A DNA stretch of 13,732 nucleotides from JANSWO01 sp964351875 (GCA_964351875.1 CAYGQC010000108.1:1-13732); one strand, 5' to 3'. Positions 1 through 7,669 are shown, numbered from the stretch's first letter. Notes: generated by a model from the letters alone, not told the origin. Made by a program: numbers and translations.

Positions 1-1280
1 CGCGTCGGCAGATGCACGCGCGCAACCGGCGCTTTGGTCATGTCGCTCGCATCGACGATAATCAGCTCGCTCTTGTTGGTCGCCTGATCATAGACATAGC
101 TGAGCAGGTAACCGTCGTCTTCCGACGTTCCGCCTTCGGCTGGGACAAAGACTGGTTCGCCACCAGCGCGGCCTGCGCCTAACTCGTGCGCCTGAGAAGA
201 CCCCGTTTGCAGATCGTATTTTCGGAACGCGATCGCGGCAGGCAAACCGCCGCCAAACTCGGCGGTGTAACCGTAACGATGCTTGAGGCCAACGATCGCA
301 TCTGGAACGCGCGGGAAGTCGACCGCGACGTCATCGAGTTGCGATTCACTCACCGTGCCATTTGCCTGGTGGATGGTCCATCGATGCAGCACAGGCGGCA
401 CGTCAGCGGCGTCCGCCTTCATTGAGTGAGACATACGACAGACGTCAATGACAATGTCGTCACCGTCTTCGTAGGCGTTCAATGGGTGGTACACATAGCA
501 AGGATCGATGTCGTACCAGACGACGTCTTTGTTACTGCCGTTCCTCGGCATGACGCCGAGCCGCGCACCGTAGTCGTCGCTCCAGGTGATAGGCAAACCT
601 GTGGCCGCCATGTTCTCGAAGTCCCAGATGAGCGGCAGATCCATGAAGATCACATGATTTCGGGTGACGTTGAAATCGTGCACCATCGTCGCGCCTTTCA
701 CCTCGATCACTTCGCTTTGCACCAGCTCACCAGCAGCGTTAGCGCGATGGTAGGTCAGATACGGAGGCATCATGCCGTAGGCAAAAAACAGCAGTTCACC
801 GGTTTCCGGGCAGATCTTGGGATGCGCCGTCATGCCGGTCGAGAGCTTGCCGTCGTAGTTGTACGCGCCAACCGTTTCCAGCTCTGGAGTGAGCTCGAAG
901 GGATAATGGCCTTCCTCAAGCGCGAGGATCTTGCCGGCGTGACCAATGATGTGAGTGTTCGCGAGCGAGGCAGTGAGATCGCCCATCTCGACGTCAGCAC
1001 CTGAACCACCGGCCTTCACGGCTGGCGTCTGTACGTAGCGGTTCCTGTACCAATTAGCTTTGCCACCCGCCAGCTCGACACCGTGAATCATGCCGTCACC
1101 GAGGAACCAGTGCATGGACTCGCCCGTCATAGGGTTCGCCCCATTGCGCAGATAGCGGCCATTGAGTTCCGGCGGAATGCTGCCGGTGACCTCAAGCTTG
1201 GTGGCCGTCGTTTCTTCAAACGTCGGCGCAAAATTTCCGTTCAACCAGAACCGGCTGTCATTCGCTACTGCTTCGCTCAT
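1..1280 (-). CDS. Carotenoid oxygenase family (RPE65/lignostilbene dioxygenase-like), C-terminus cut by window edge
   Basis: The minus-strand reading frame is open from an ATG at 1280 to the left edge, giving 426 residues without a stop. It matches the non-haem iron carotenoid/stilbene cleavage dioxygenases, which split a C=C bond with O2 to give two carbonyl products. Near the N-terminus it has the family hallmark RYLRNGANP (about 43-50) and HWFLGDGMIHG (57-67). Three of the four iron-binding histidines of the beta-propeller are visible: H153 in GMTAHPK, H201 in MVHDFNVT and H265 in VYHPLNAYEDG. The fourth normally sits in the C-terminal HGxW motif. The readable sequence stops at RVHLPT, where family members typically have only about 10-20 residues left, so the last histidine lies just outside the window. 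No signal peptide is seen. The gene lies 56 bp downstream of the tetR gene on the same strand and is probably co-transcribed and repressed by it. Whether it cleaves carotenoids, apocarotenoids or lignin-type stilbenes cannot be decided here. Confidence 0.93.
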   Translation of the reverse strand, partial: MSEAVANDSRFWLNGNFAPTFEETTATKLEVTGSIPPELNGRYLRNGANPMTGESMHWFLGDGMIHGVELAGGKANWYRNRYVQTPAVKAGGSGADVEMGDLTASLANTHIIGHAGKILALEEGHYPFELTPELETVGAYNYDGKLSTGMTAHPKICPETGELLFFAYGMMPPYLTYHRANAAGELVQSEVIEVKGATMVHDFNVTRNHVIFMDLPLIWDFENMAATGLPITWSDDYGARLGVMPRNGSNKDVVWYDIDPCYVYHPLNAYEDGDDIVIDVCRMSHSMKADAADVPPVLHRWTIHQANGTVSESQLDDVAVDFPRVPDAIVGLKHRYGYTAEFGGGLPAAIAFRKYDLQTGSSQAHELGAGRAGGEPVFVPAEGGTSEDDGYLLSYVYDQATNKSELIIVDASDMTKAPVARVHLPT

Positions 1281-1336
1281 TGTTCTCTCACCTTTTCAAA
1301 CGTGTTTTCGAGTTTCTAACGACTTTCCTGAGACAG

Positions 1337-1954
1337 TCACTCTTTGCCGACATGCGCGGTGGGTACAGACATCATCCGCATCGCGTAAGCCGCTTCTTGA
1401 ATATAAATTTCCCGATGCTCCGGTTTGCCTGAACGGCGCCACGCTTTGTACGCGCCGTCCACGAGAGCAAATTGCAGTTCGGCCATAATCTGCGGGTCAC
1501 CCGTGCGCGCACGGCCAAGCGCGATACCCGACTTCAATTGCCGCGCAATCGCTCGCACGATGACATTCAGACGAACCGTTCGGCGATCGGAATCGTTGAT
1601 CTCACCAATTTGCGCCATCTCCTGATAGAGCCCAGGGTCGGTATCGCAAAAGTCGAAGGAGGCGCGAACCACGCTCTCTGGAGTCATCTCCTCAAGGTCG
1701 CCGTCCACAGCGCTTTGTACGCCTTCTGCGACAAACGCATCCGCCACACAATCGAATAGATTTCGTTTGGAGCCAAAGTGGTGGAAGAGCACGCCTTCAG
1801 ACACGCCCGCCTCCTCAGCAATCTGCGCTGTTGAGGTTGCCTTGAAACCCCGAGCGGAAAAAAGCATGCGTGCAGCACGAAGGAGATGCTCCCGTTTTTC
1901 TTCCGGGGCGCGGCGGTAGGTGCCTTTGCTGGCTGGCATTGCTTGGGATGTCAT
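1337..1954 (-). CDS. TetR/AcrR-family transcriptional regulator
   Basis: This 205-residue protein has the classic TetR layout. The N-terminal DNA-binding domain spans about residues 18-65, with helix-turn-helix segments TAQIAEEAGVSEGVLFHHF (42-60) followed by GSKRNLF. A helical ligand-binding and dimerisation domain follows, with no close family signature. TetR proteins usually repress nearby genes and release DNA when a small ligand binds. The gene precedes the carotenoid-oxygenase-family gene on the same strand, so it likely controls its own unit. A 32-bp palindrome directly abuts the ATG at 1954. No Shine-Dalgarno sequence is seen before this ATG or before the next in-frame ATG at 1939, so translation may be leaderless or nearly so. 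The ligand is unknown; the neighbouring cleavage enzyme's substrate or product is a reasonable guess. Confidence 0.93.
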   Translation of the reverse strand: MTSQAMPASKGTYRRAPEEKREHLLRAARMLFSARGFKATSTAQIAEEAGVSEGVLFHHFGSKRNLFDCVADAFVAEGVQSAVDGDLEEMTPESVVRASFDFCDTDPGLYQEMAQIGEINDSDRRTVRLNVIVRAIARQLKSGIALGRARTGDPQIMAELQFALVDGAYKAWRRSGKPEHREIYIQEAAYAMRMMSVPTAHVGKE

Positions 1955-1986
1955 ATTGAGTGCGACTTTACAAAGTGTGACTCAAT
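1955..1986. promoter_or_regulatory. Probable TetR operator: 32-bp imperfect palindrome
   Basis: The arms are ATTGAGT (1955-1961) with ACTCAAT (1980-1986) and ACTTT (1965-1969) with AAAGT (1972-1976), so 24 of 32 positions are symmetric. The same stretch can be read as two direct AGTGYGACT elements, at 1959-1967 and 1974-1982, 15 bp apart. It sits immediately upstream of the tetR start codon and covers the likely -10 region. Position, length and symmetry fit an autoregulatory TetR-family site, possibly bound by two dimers. The binding itself is inferred. Confidence 0.7.
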
Positions 1987-1993
1987 AAGTAAA
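1965..1993 (-). promoter_or_regulatory. Putative promoter of the tetR-dioxygenase unit
   Basis: On the minus strand a TTTACT box (1988-1993) and a TAAAGT box (1965-1970) are separated by exactly 17 bp. Each matches about four of six positions of the sigma-70 -35 and -10 consensus. The -10 box lies inside the palindrome at 1955-1986, which is where a repressor would block polymerase. Transcription would begin only a few bases before the ATG at 1954, in line with the missing ribosome binding site. The boxes are imperfect, so this is a tentative call. Confidence 0.45.
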
Positions 1994-2037
1994 TGGCTCA
2001 CGAGATCATCTTTATGCTGTTGTTTTAGTCGCTATTT

Positions 2038-3516
2038 CTATCGCGAGGGGTCGATCGGCCAAACTGCATCTTCGCTGGTCGGCCAGTATTTCACGCTCGA
2101 AGCCTGTCGCTCAAACACGCTGATCTGATTTGTACTAAGCCCGGGCGGGTCTGCTGTGATGATTGCGCTGGCAACGCTCTCGAAGCAGGCTCGGAAGTGA
2201 TTACTGCTCTTGAGCGCGACAATGTCATAGCGGGACACATCGATTCCAACCGCGAGAAACGGTTCGAGGTCGAAGGTCTGGGAACGTCTTGTTGCGACCA
2301 CAACGTCCATGCCGTCAATAACCAGACGCGCCATAGGCCCCAGGTTGAGCGGCGCTCCCGCATACATGTGTTGCAGCACAACTCGGCCGTCTGACAGTGC
2401 TTTGACATAAGCACCCGCTTCGATAGGTGATCCGTGAAGCTCGTCCGTGTGGCCTCCGAGCCGCACGCGAAGCGTCGCGCCAACCCCTGCGCGATGCGCT
2501 TGCTCAGCAGTCATGCCATCGACCACAAAACCGAAACACGCCCGGCTTCCCAAGCCCGCAGACAGCATTGCGCGCAACAGATGAGTGCCATCTCCGGGAG
2601 TGCCCCCGCCGCAATTATCTGAGGTTTCGTTGATGACGACCGGACCTGACATGTCCCCGGTCAGCGCAGCCTGGGCTCGCGCAACCGCCTGCTCGGCGTC
2701 GAGGGTTACGGGACGAAACGATTCCCGAGCTGCCCAGATCTCGGCGGCAACCTGAGTTGCCAGCGACAGCGATTCGTAATAGCTGGTTACCACGACTGAG
2801 CTTCCTACCTGTGGAACATCGGTGAACGGAAACCCATGGAACCAACTGATATCGACGGCATCACTAGCAGCCTCAGCCGCGAGCACGTCGGCCAACACAT
2901 CAGCGCCGGCACCCGAAAACGTTGTCGTCGTCGGCATAAGGAGCGGCAGAGAGACCACTGTGCACTTCGCTCGCCGCCCGGAGCTGATCATCCGCTGGAG
3001 GTGCGCGATCGCCTCGGCCGACCGTAAATGCATGTCGACGTGCGGATACTGACGGCAAGCAAACACGCCGTTCAGCTTTGATGCCATGGCCTGAGTGATG
3101 TTGCCGTGCAAGTCGAAAACCCCCGCCATCGGCATTTCAGCGCCGAGCAACTCGCGACCGGCGGCGATCAAATCATCTTCGAGATCCGCAATGCCATCTA
3201 CAACGCCGGCACCATGCACAACCCAGAGAACCGCATCTACGGGCGCCGCGTCGGCGAGATGCTCGAGCAGCTCTTCTTTCAGTGACTCGTAGACTGAAGC
3301 CGCGATCGTGCCCGAAGGTTGTGCAAACGCATACAGAACCGGAACCGCTTCAATGTCCATCGCCTGGCAAGCATCTAGCGCGCCACCGAGCGCATTCTTC
3401 TGCCCGGCCGAGCGCAGCATCTTCGCGCCTCTCTGGACGTAAAAATCAGCGTACTCCGTCTCGCCGTGACAATAGGTATTGGTTTCATGCTCGATGCCAG
3501 CCAACGCGATTCGCAA
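2038..3516 (-). CDS. M81 family metallopeptidase-like protein (MlrC/microcystinase C family)
   Basis: This 492-residue protein is full length for the MlrC family, named after the enzyme that degrades linearised microcystin peptides in sphingomonads. Most relatives occur in bacteria with no link to microcystin, and their substrates are unknown. Visible family blocks are GIEHETNT (7-14), VVHGAG (99-104), DLHGNIT (135-141), YPHVDMHLR (157-165), the C-terminal domain signature SDNCGGGTPGDGTHLLRA (298-315) and a late KSSNHFRACF. D135, H137 and one or more of H159, D161 and H163 are plausible metal ligands. There is no signal peptide, so it is cytoplasmic. The start is TTG at 3516, supported by an AAAGGAG ribosome binding site 7 bases upstream. 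The gene stands alone between tetR and the divergent mod operon. No mlrA, mlrB or mlrD partner is present, so the microcystin role is not supported; an amidase or peptidase on another small substrate is more likely. Confidence 0.9.
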   Translation of the reverse strand: MRIALAGIEHETNTYCHGETEYADFYVQRGAKMLRSAGQKNALGGALDACQAMDIEAVPVLYAFAQPSGTIAASVYESLKEELLEHLADAAPVDAVLWVVHGAGVVDGIADLEDDLIAAGRELLGAEMPMAGVFDLHGNITQAMASKLNGVFACRQYPHVDMHLRSAEAIAHLQRMISSGRRAKCTVVSLPLLMPTTTTFSGAGADVLADVLAAEAASDAVDISWFHGFPFTDVPQVGSSVVVTSYYESLSLATQVAAEIWAARESFRPVTLDAEQAVARAQAALTGDMSGPVVINETSDNCGGGTPGDGTHLLRAMLSAGLGSRACFGFVVDGMTAEQAHRAGVGATLRVRLGGHTDELHGSPIEAGAYVKALSDGRVVLQHMYAGAPLNLGPMARLVIDGMDVVVATRRSQTFDLEPFLAVGIDVSRYDIVALKSSNHFRACFESVASAIITADPPGLSTNQISVFERQASSVKYWPTSEDAVWPIDPSR

Positions 3517-3523
3517 GACTCAA

Positions 3524-3530
3524 CTCCTTT
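3524..3530 (-). promoter_or_regulatory. Ribosome binding site deciding the TTG start of the MlrC-like gene
   Basis: On the minus strand AAAGGAG lies 7 bases before the TTG at 3516. It is a near-ideal Shine-Dalgarno sequence, and the protein beginning MRIALAGIEHETNT matches the expected N-terminus of the family. It supports the non-ATG start. Confidence 0.8.
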
Positions 3531-3647
3531 AGCTGCGCGGGGTTTCTAACGCCCGCGAGAACAGTAAACTCGTTCACGGCCACCCCGAGAGGCCCATGGA
3601 TATCGGGGTATCATCCCCCCACCACGATAAACTGAACGACCACTCCC

Positions 3648-4460
3648 ATGCACCGCCTTGCCAAGCAACTCGTACTGGCCCTCCTGTCCGCCAGCACCAT
3701 CTCGGCAAGCGCTGGCGAATGCACCGTGGCCGTCGCGTCTAACTTTGCCGGAGCGATGCGAGCAATCGTCTCGGCGTTCGAAGCCAGTCACGACCACGAG
3801 GTGACGCTCTCCTTCGGCTCGTCAGGAAAGTTTTTTGCCCAGATCAGTAACGGCGCTCCCTTTGATGTCTTTCTTTCCGCAGACGAGGCTCGAGTCGACG
3901 CGCTCGATGCCCATGGGTTATCGGTTACGGACTCTCGATTCACCTACGCGATCGGCCGACTCGCCCTTTGGTCATCGGAACTCGATCTGCCAACCAACGG
4001 ACGGGAACGCTTGCTGCACGGACAATACAATCGCCTCGCATTGGCAAACCCCCGCCTCGCACCCTACGGTCGCGCTGCTGTGGAAGTGCTCAACGCACTC
4101 GGCATCGCACAATCGAGCCGAGCCAAATGGGTTATGGGCGAAAACGTGGCCCAGGCTTACGCGTTTGTGCATTCGGGCAACGCAGAACTCGGTTTCGTCG
4201 CCGCCTCCCAACTCATTAGGCGGGACGATGCCAACGCGAAGGGCAGCGTTGTTTGGCGAATCGATAGCTCACTTCACGCGCCCATTCGCCAGGATGCTGT
4301 GCTGCTCAAGCACGCAGAACACAACATCGCAGCGCGAGACCTGCTGGCGTTCCTGCGTAGCAACAAAGCGGCGAGAATCATCACCAGCTTTGGCTACGAC
4401 TCGGCAGAGGCAGCGCCAGAACAACCATCGATGCCATTAGAAACTGGCGCTTCGGCATGA
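3648..4460 (+). CDS. modA: ModA, molybdate ABC transporter periplasmic binding protein
   Basis: This 270-residue protein captures molybdate (and tungstate) in the periplasm and passes it to ModB. A Sec signal peptide is clear: basic MHRLAK, a hydrophobic stretch to about residue 18, and an ASA cleavage site at 20-22. The mature protein starts with the ModA fold VAVASNFAGAM. Anion-binding positions are conserved: the serine of ASNF (S31), the GSSGK loop (57-61), NGAPFDVFLSAD (68-79), and the later AQAYAFVHSGNAELGFVAASQ segment, which holds the family's tyrosine. The last residues overlap modB (ATGA at 4457-4460), showing translational coupling. The ATG at 3648 is chosen because it gives an intact signal peptide, although no strong ribosome binding site precedes it. 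Upstream is a 131-bp divergent region shared with the MlrC-like gene. Confidence 0.95.
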   Translation: MHRLAKQLVLALLSASTISASAGECTVAVASNFAGAMRAIVSAFEASHDHEVTLSFGSSGKFFAQISNGAPFDVFLSADEARVDALDAHGLSVTDSRFTYAIGRLALWSSELDLPTNGRERLLHGQYNRLALANPRLAPYGRAAVEVLNALGIAQSSRAKWVMGENVAQAYAFVHSGNAELGFVAASQLIRRDDANAKGSVVWRIDSSLHAPIRQDAVLLKHAEHNIAARDLLAFLRSNKAARIITSFGYDSAEAAPEQPSMPLETGASA

Positions 4461-5158
4461 CGCTTTCCGACGCGGACATCGCCACGATCTGGCTGACTCT
4501 GCAGCTAGCGAGTGTCGTAACGATACTTCTGCTGCTGATCGGTACGCCGATCGCGTGGTGGCTTGCTCGCACGCGATCCTGGCTGAAGGGCCCGGTCTCG
4601 GCCATCGTCGCTCTGCCGCTGGTACTGCCGCCGACCGTGCTCGGTTTTTACCTGTTGCTCGCGATGGGGCCAACGGGCGTACTGGGGCAGTTTACCGAGA
4701 GTCTCGGACTGGGCACGCTCGCGTTTTCCTTCTCCGGTCTCGTGATTGCCTCCCTGTTCTACTCACTGCCTTTTGTTGTGCAACCGATCCAGAACGCCAT
4801 GGAAGCCATCGGCGAGCGTCCGCTCGAGGTAGCGGCCACTCTGCACGCCGGCCCGTTGGACAGGTTCGCTACCGTGGTTCTGCCACTCGCTCGACCCGGA
4901 TTCATCACTGCATCCATCCTCGGCTTTGCGCACACCGTGGGCGAGTTCGGTGTTGTGCTCATGATCGGCGGCAATATCCCGGGCGAAACGCGCGTTGTAT
5001 CCGTTGCAATCTTTGACCACGTCGAGTCACTCGCCTACAGCGACGCGCACGGGTTAGCGGGCGTAATGATCGCCTTTTCGTTCGTGGTATTGATGATTCT
5101 GTACGGCAGTCAGCGCAGGAGCCGCTCCGCGAACATGACTTTCGGGGTAGGCCCGTGA
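4457..5158 (+). CDS. modB: ModB, molybdate ABC transporter permease
   Basis: This 233-residue inner-membrane permease forms the molybdate channel as a homodimer. There are about five hydrophobic segments, near residues 12-37, 47-70, 86-110, 150-170 and 197-217. The cytoplasmic EAA loop that docks onto ModC lies at about 117-149 and reads EAIGERPLEVAATLHAG followed by VLPLARPG. The block GEFGVVLMIGGNIPGETR (162-179) is strongly characteristic of ModB as against other permeases of this class. The gene overlaps modA at its start (ATGA) and modC at its end (GTGA), so all three are one transcription unit with coupled translation. Confidence 0.96.
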   Translation: MTLSDADIATIWLTLQLASVVTILLLLIGTPIAWWLARTRSWLKGPVSAIVALPLVLPPTVLGFYLLLAMGPTGVLGQFTESLGLGTLAFSFSGLVIASLFYSLPFVVQPIQNAMEAIGERPLEVAATLHAGPLDRFATVVLPLARPGFITASILGFAHTVGEFGVVLMIGGNIPGETRVVSVAIFDHVESLAYSDAHGLAGVMIAFSFVVLMILYGSQRRSRSANMTFGVGP

Positions 5159-6279
5159 ACGGAGATTCAGCAAACGCAACGCCCATCGAGGCGAGCTTCA
5201 GGCTCGCTTTCGGCGCAGATGGTGATAGCGGTTTCACTCTGGATGTGGATACCAAACTGGCGGGGCGCGGCGTCACGGCCATCGTGGGTCCGTCCGGCTC
5301 GGGCAAAACCACCCTCTTGCGCTGTATAGCGGGTTTGCTACGCGCCGAGCGTGGCCGCTGCATCGTCAACGGTGAACACTGGCAGGACGATCGAACGTTT
5401 ATCCCGACTCATAAGCGCGCCGTTGGCTATGTCTTCCAGGAAGCGAGCCTACTCGCTCATTTGAGCGTGCAAGGCAATCTGGATTACGCAGCAAAACGTG
5501 CGCATCGGCCCGCTGCTGAAGGGTTCTACCAGCAGGTCATCGAGACGATGGGAATCAGCGGCCTGACCGCGCGCAAGCCCAGCCAGCTCTCCGGCGGAGA
5601 ACGCCAAAGAGTGGCTATCGCGCGCGCTCTGCTGGTGTCGCCCCACATCCTGCTCATGGACGAGCCCCTCGCGTCGCTGGACAGCGCTCGCAAGCACGAG
5701 ATCATCCCGTACCTGGAAAAGCTACACGAGAGCGTTCCGATCCCCGTGATCTACGTGTCGCATTCAATGGACGAAGTCGCCCGCCTTGCTGACGACGTCC
5801 TCGTGCTCGACGCTGGGCGTGTACACACCCAAGGCAAACTGGAGACGGTGTTTTCCCAGCTCAACCTGCCTGTGGGCGCAGCCGACGAAGCATCCGCAAT
5901 ATTGCTGGCCGAGGTCGTGGAGCGTGACGAACGCTGGCACCTGTCGCGGATCGAGCTCGCCGGCGGGCAAAGCCTGTGGACACGAGATGACGGTGACGAG
6001 TTGGGCCAGACGGTCCGCCTGAGGGTTTTGGCAAGAGATATAAGCCTCTCGCTGAGCGCAAACGACGACTCGTCGATCCTGAACAGGCTAGCCGCAGAAG
6101 TGGTGGAGGTAGCCCGCGATCATGACGAGGCGATGGCGCTGGTGAGGCTCAACCTGGGCACAGCGGCGGCCGAAGATATCCTGATCGCCAGGGTTACCCA
6201 GCGCTCCGTTGCGCACCTTCGCCTGATCGCAGGTCAGAAGCTCTGGGCTCAGATCAAATCCGTGGCGATCGTTCGCTAG
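5155..6279 (+). CDS. modC: ModC, molybdate ABC transporter ATP-binding protein
   Basis: This 374-residue ATPase powers molybdate import. Walker A is GPSGSGKT (45-52), the Q-loop glutamine is Q95, the ABC signature is LSGGE (145-149), Walker B is ILLMDEP with D169 and E170, and the switch histidine is H203 in SHSMDE. The C-terminal third (about 305-372) is a TOBE/Mop domain that binds molybdate in this subfamily and can inhibit transport when the anion is abundant. The start is GTG at 5155, overlapping the modB stop and preceded by a purine-rich GGGGTAGG. The gene ends 16 bp before the convergent AmpG-like gene, with no hairpin terminator in the gap. No modE regulator gene is in the window. 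Confidence 0.96.
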   Translation: MNGDSANATPIEASFRLAFGADGDSGFTLDVDTKLAGRGVTAIVGPSGSGKTTLLRCIAGLLRAERGRCIVNGEHWQDDRTFIPTHKRAVGYVFQEASLLAHLSVQGNLDYAAKRAHRPAAEGFYQQVIETMGISGLTARKPSQLSGGERQRVAIARALLVSPHILLMDEPLASLDSARKHEIIPYLEKLHESVPIPVIYVSHSMDEVARLADDVLVLDAGRVHTQGKLETVFSQLNLPVGAADEASAILLAEVVERDERWHLSRIELAGGQSLWTRDDGDELGQTVRLRVLARDISLSLSANDDSSILNRLAAEVVEVARDHDEAMALVRLNLGTAAAEDILIARVTQRSVAHLRLIAGQKLWAQIKSVAIVR

Positions 6280-6295
6280 CCGACGCTCCCTGCGC

Positions 6296-7591
6296 TTATG
6301 CAGCAACCTGCTCAATCGTGCTGAGCTGCGTCTGATGCGCCCGCACGTTGACCCGAAAATACAGCCCCGCGGCCAACAGATACGTCAACGCGACAAGCAC
6401 AAATACCGTCGGATAGGACAACTCGGTAAGCCGCGCGTAGATTGCCGATCCCGCTGCCTGTGACAGGTTAGACAGCGCCATGTAGACCGCAAACTGCGTC
6501 GCTGCAATGGTCTGCCACGTCATGTTCATGTTGGTCGCAATGAAGCCGATGAAGAACATCTGACTGCTCAGCATGATGGCGGCCCAGATGCCCACAACGA
6601 GAATCGTTGACGACCACCAGGGCTCGACAACGGCAAACACGACAAACAACGCCGCTAGCGTGAGCAGTGACAGAACCAGTGCGCGTTGGACTCCGAAGCG
6701 ATCGAGAAGCCCGCCGATGAGAATGGCTGTGGCCGCAGCAGCGACGTTGAGAACTGAGGCGACCTGACTGTACGTCTCGGAGCTAAAGCCAAGCTCGGAG
6801 ACCGCGAAGACTGGCGCCGTCACAAAGGCAATGCCGTATCCGGCCCAGCCAATGAAACTGGCGAGCAACAGAACAAGCGAGTTGGGCAGACGCAGAGACC
6901 GCTGCAACGATCTGAATACGCTGAGCAGCCCACCAGGAACAGCAACCTCACCCCGGTCAACGCCCGCAGTCCAGGGCAACAACCGATCACCCTCTCGTTC
7001 TCTGACGAAAAGGGCCAGCAGCCAGATCAGAGCGACACTCGTAGCGGCAACAGCCGCTGCGACCTGAAAGCCAAAATTGGCGAGCAGCGTTCCGCTCAAT
7101 CCGCCAAACAGGCCAACGCCGACAACCTGCCCGAAGGCCATAAAAGCATTCGCCTGCGCCCGCTCGGATTGCGGCAACACCGCAATCGCCAACCCGTCTA
7201 CCGCAACGTCCTGAGTTGCTGCCGCGGAGTTAATCAAAAAACCCATCACGCCGAGCAGGGCAAGTTCAGGCGAATTCCCGACAACAAATACCGAGGCCAC
7301 AAGTGACAGCACCAACAGCGCTTGAGTGAGCATCACCCACGGCCGCCGCGTTCCCAGCGACGGCCACGTAAACCGATCCATAAAGGGGCCCGCAACAAGC
7401 TTGAACGCCCACGGCAATGTACATAAAGCGACGTAGGACGCGACCTCACCTGCGGCCACCCCCTGTTCGATCAACCAGGCCGGCATCGCAAGAGTCAGAA
7501 GACCCAGGGGAATTCCCTGGCTGAAATAGAAGGCGGTGAGGCAAATAAGCCGGAGACGTCGGCTACTGTCGAGGGTCAATGCAAAGTCCAA
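6296..7591 (-). CDS. AmpG-like MFS permease (PAT/AmpG branch)
   Basis: This protein of about 431 residues has around 12 hydrophobic segments and the motifs of the AmpG/acetyl-CoA transporter branch of the major facilitator superfamily: YFSQGIPLGLL (22-32), LPWAFKLVAGPFMDRF (59-74), TRRPWVMLTQ (81-90) and ATQDVAVDGLA (125-135). Classical AmpG imports anhydro-muropeptides for cell-wall recycling, but many relatives carry unknown solutes and no recycling gene is nearby. The start is uncertain: there is no ATG near the N-terminus, the first possible start is TTG at 7591 with an in-frame stop just upstream, and no Shine-Dalgarno sequence is seen. TTG at 7579 is another option. A hairpin with a T-run separates it from the upstream spinster-like gene, so it probably has its own promoter between 7592 and 7636. 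Confidence 0.85.
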   Translation of the reverse strand: MDFALTLDSSRRLRLICLTAFYFSQGIPLGLLTLAMPAWLIEQGVAAGEVASYVALCTLPWAFKLVAGPFMDRFTWPSLGTRRPWVMLTQALLVLSLVASVFVVGNSPELALLGVMGFLINSAAATQDVAVDGLAIAVLPQSERAQANAFMAFGQVVGVGLFGGLSGTLLANFGFQVAAAVAATSVALIWLLALFVREREGDRLLPWTAGVDRGEVAVPGGLLSVFRSLQRSLRLPNSLVLLLASFIGWAGYGIAFVTAPVFAVSELGFSSETYSQVASVLNVAAAATAILIGGLLDRFGVQRALVLSLLTLAALFVVFAVVEPWWSSTILVVGIWAAIMLSSQMFFIGFIATNMNMTWQTIAATQFAVYMALSNLSQAAGSAIYARLTELSYPTVFVLVALTYLLAAGLYFRVNVRAHQTQLSTIEQVAA

Positions 7592-7636
7592 AAGCAGAAA
7601 TGAGATTTACGTGCTGTCAGCACCATAGCAACTAAA

Positions 7637-7669
7637 GAGACCACCGGCCCTCAAAATATCCGTGGTCTC
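7637..7669 (-). terminator. Probable rho-independent terminator after the spinster-like MFS gene
   Basis: GAGACCAC at 7637-7644 and GTGGTCTC at 7662-7669 form a perfect 8-bp stem with a 17-base loop. On the minus strand the stem is followed by TTTAGTT. It starts 20 bases past the stop of the spinster-like gene. The long loop and short T-run make it moderate rather than strong. Confidence 0.55.

Noticed and set aside
426..1004. Plus-strand open frame of 192 codons
   Set aside because: It is antisense to the carotenoid-oxygenase-family gene, whose iron ligands lie in this stretch. The plus-strand product shows no domain.
2038..3516. Microcystin degradation function
   Set aside because: Only the MlrC-type family member is present; no MlrA, MlrB or MlrD gene is nearby and the family is widespread in organisms unrelated to microcystin.
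3517..3647. Molybdenum-cofactor riboswitch or ModE box before modA
   Set aside because: The 131-bp gap shows neither the paired TATAT half sites of ModE nor a structure I can match to the cofactor riboswitch; only a small GGGG/CCCC hairpin is visible.
6280..6295. Bidirectional terminator between modC and the AmpG-like gene
   Set aside because: The gap is only 16 bp and no inverted repeat or T-run could be found in it.
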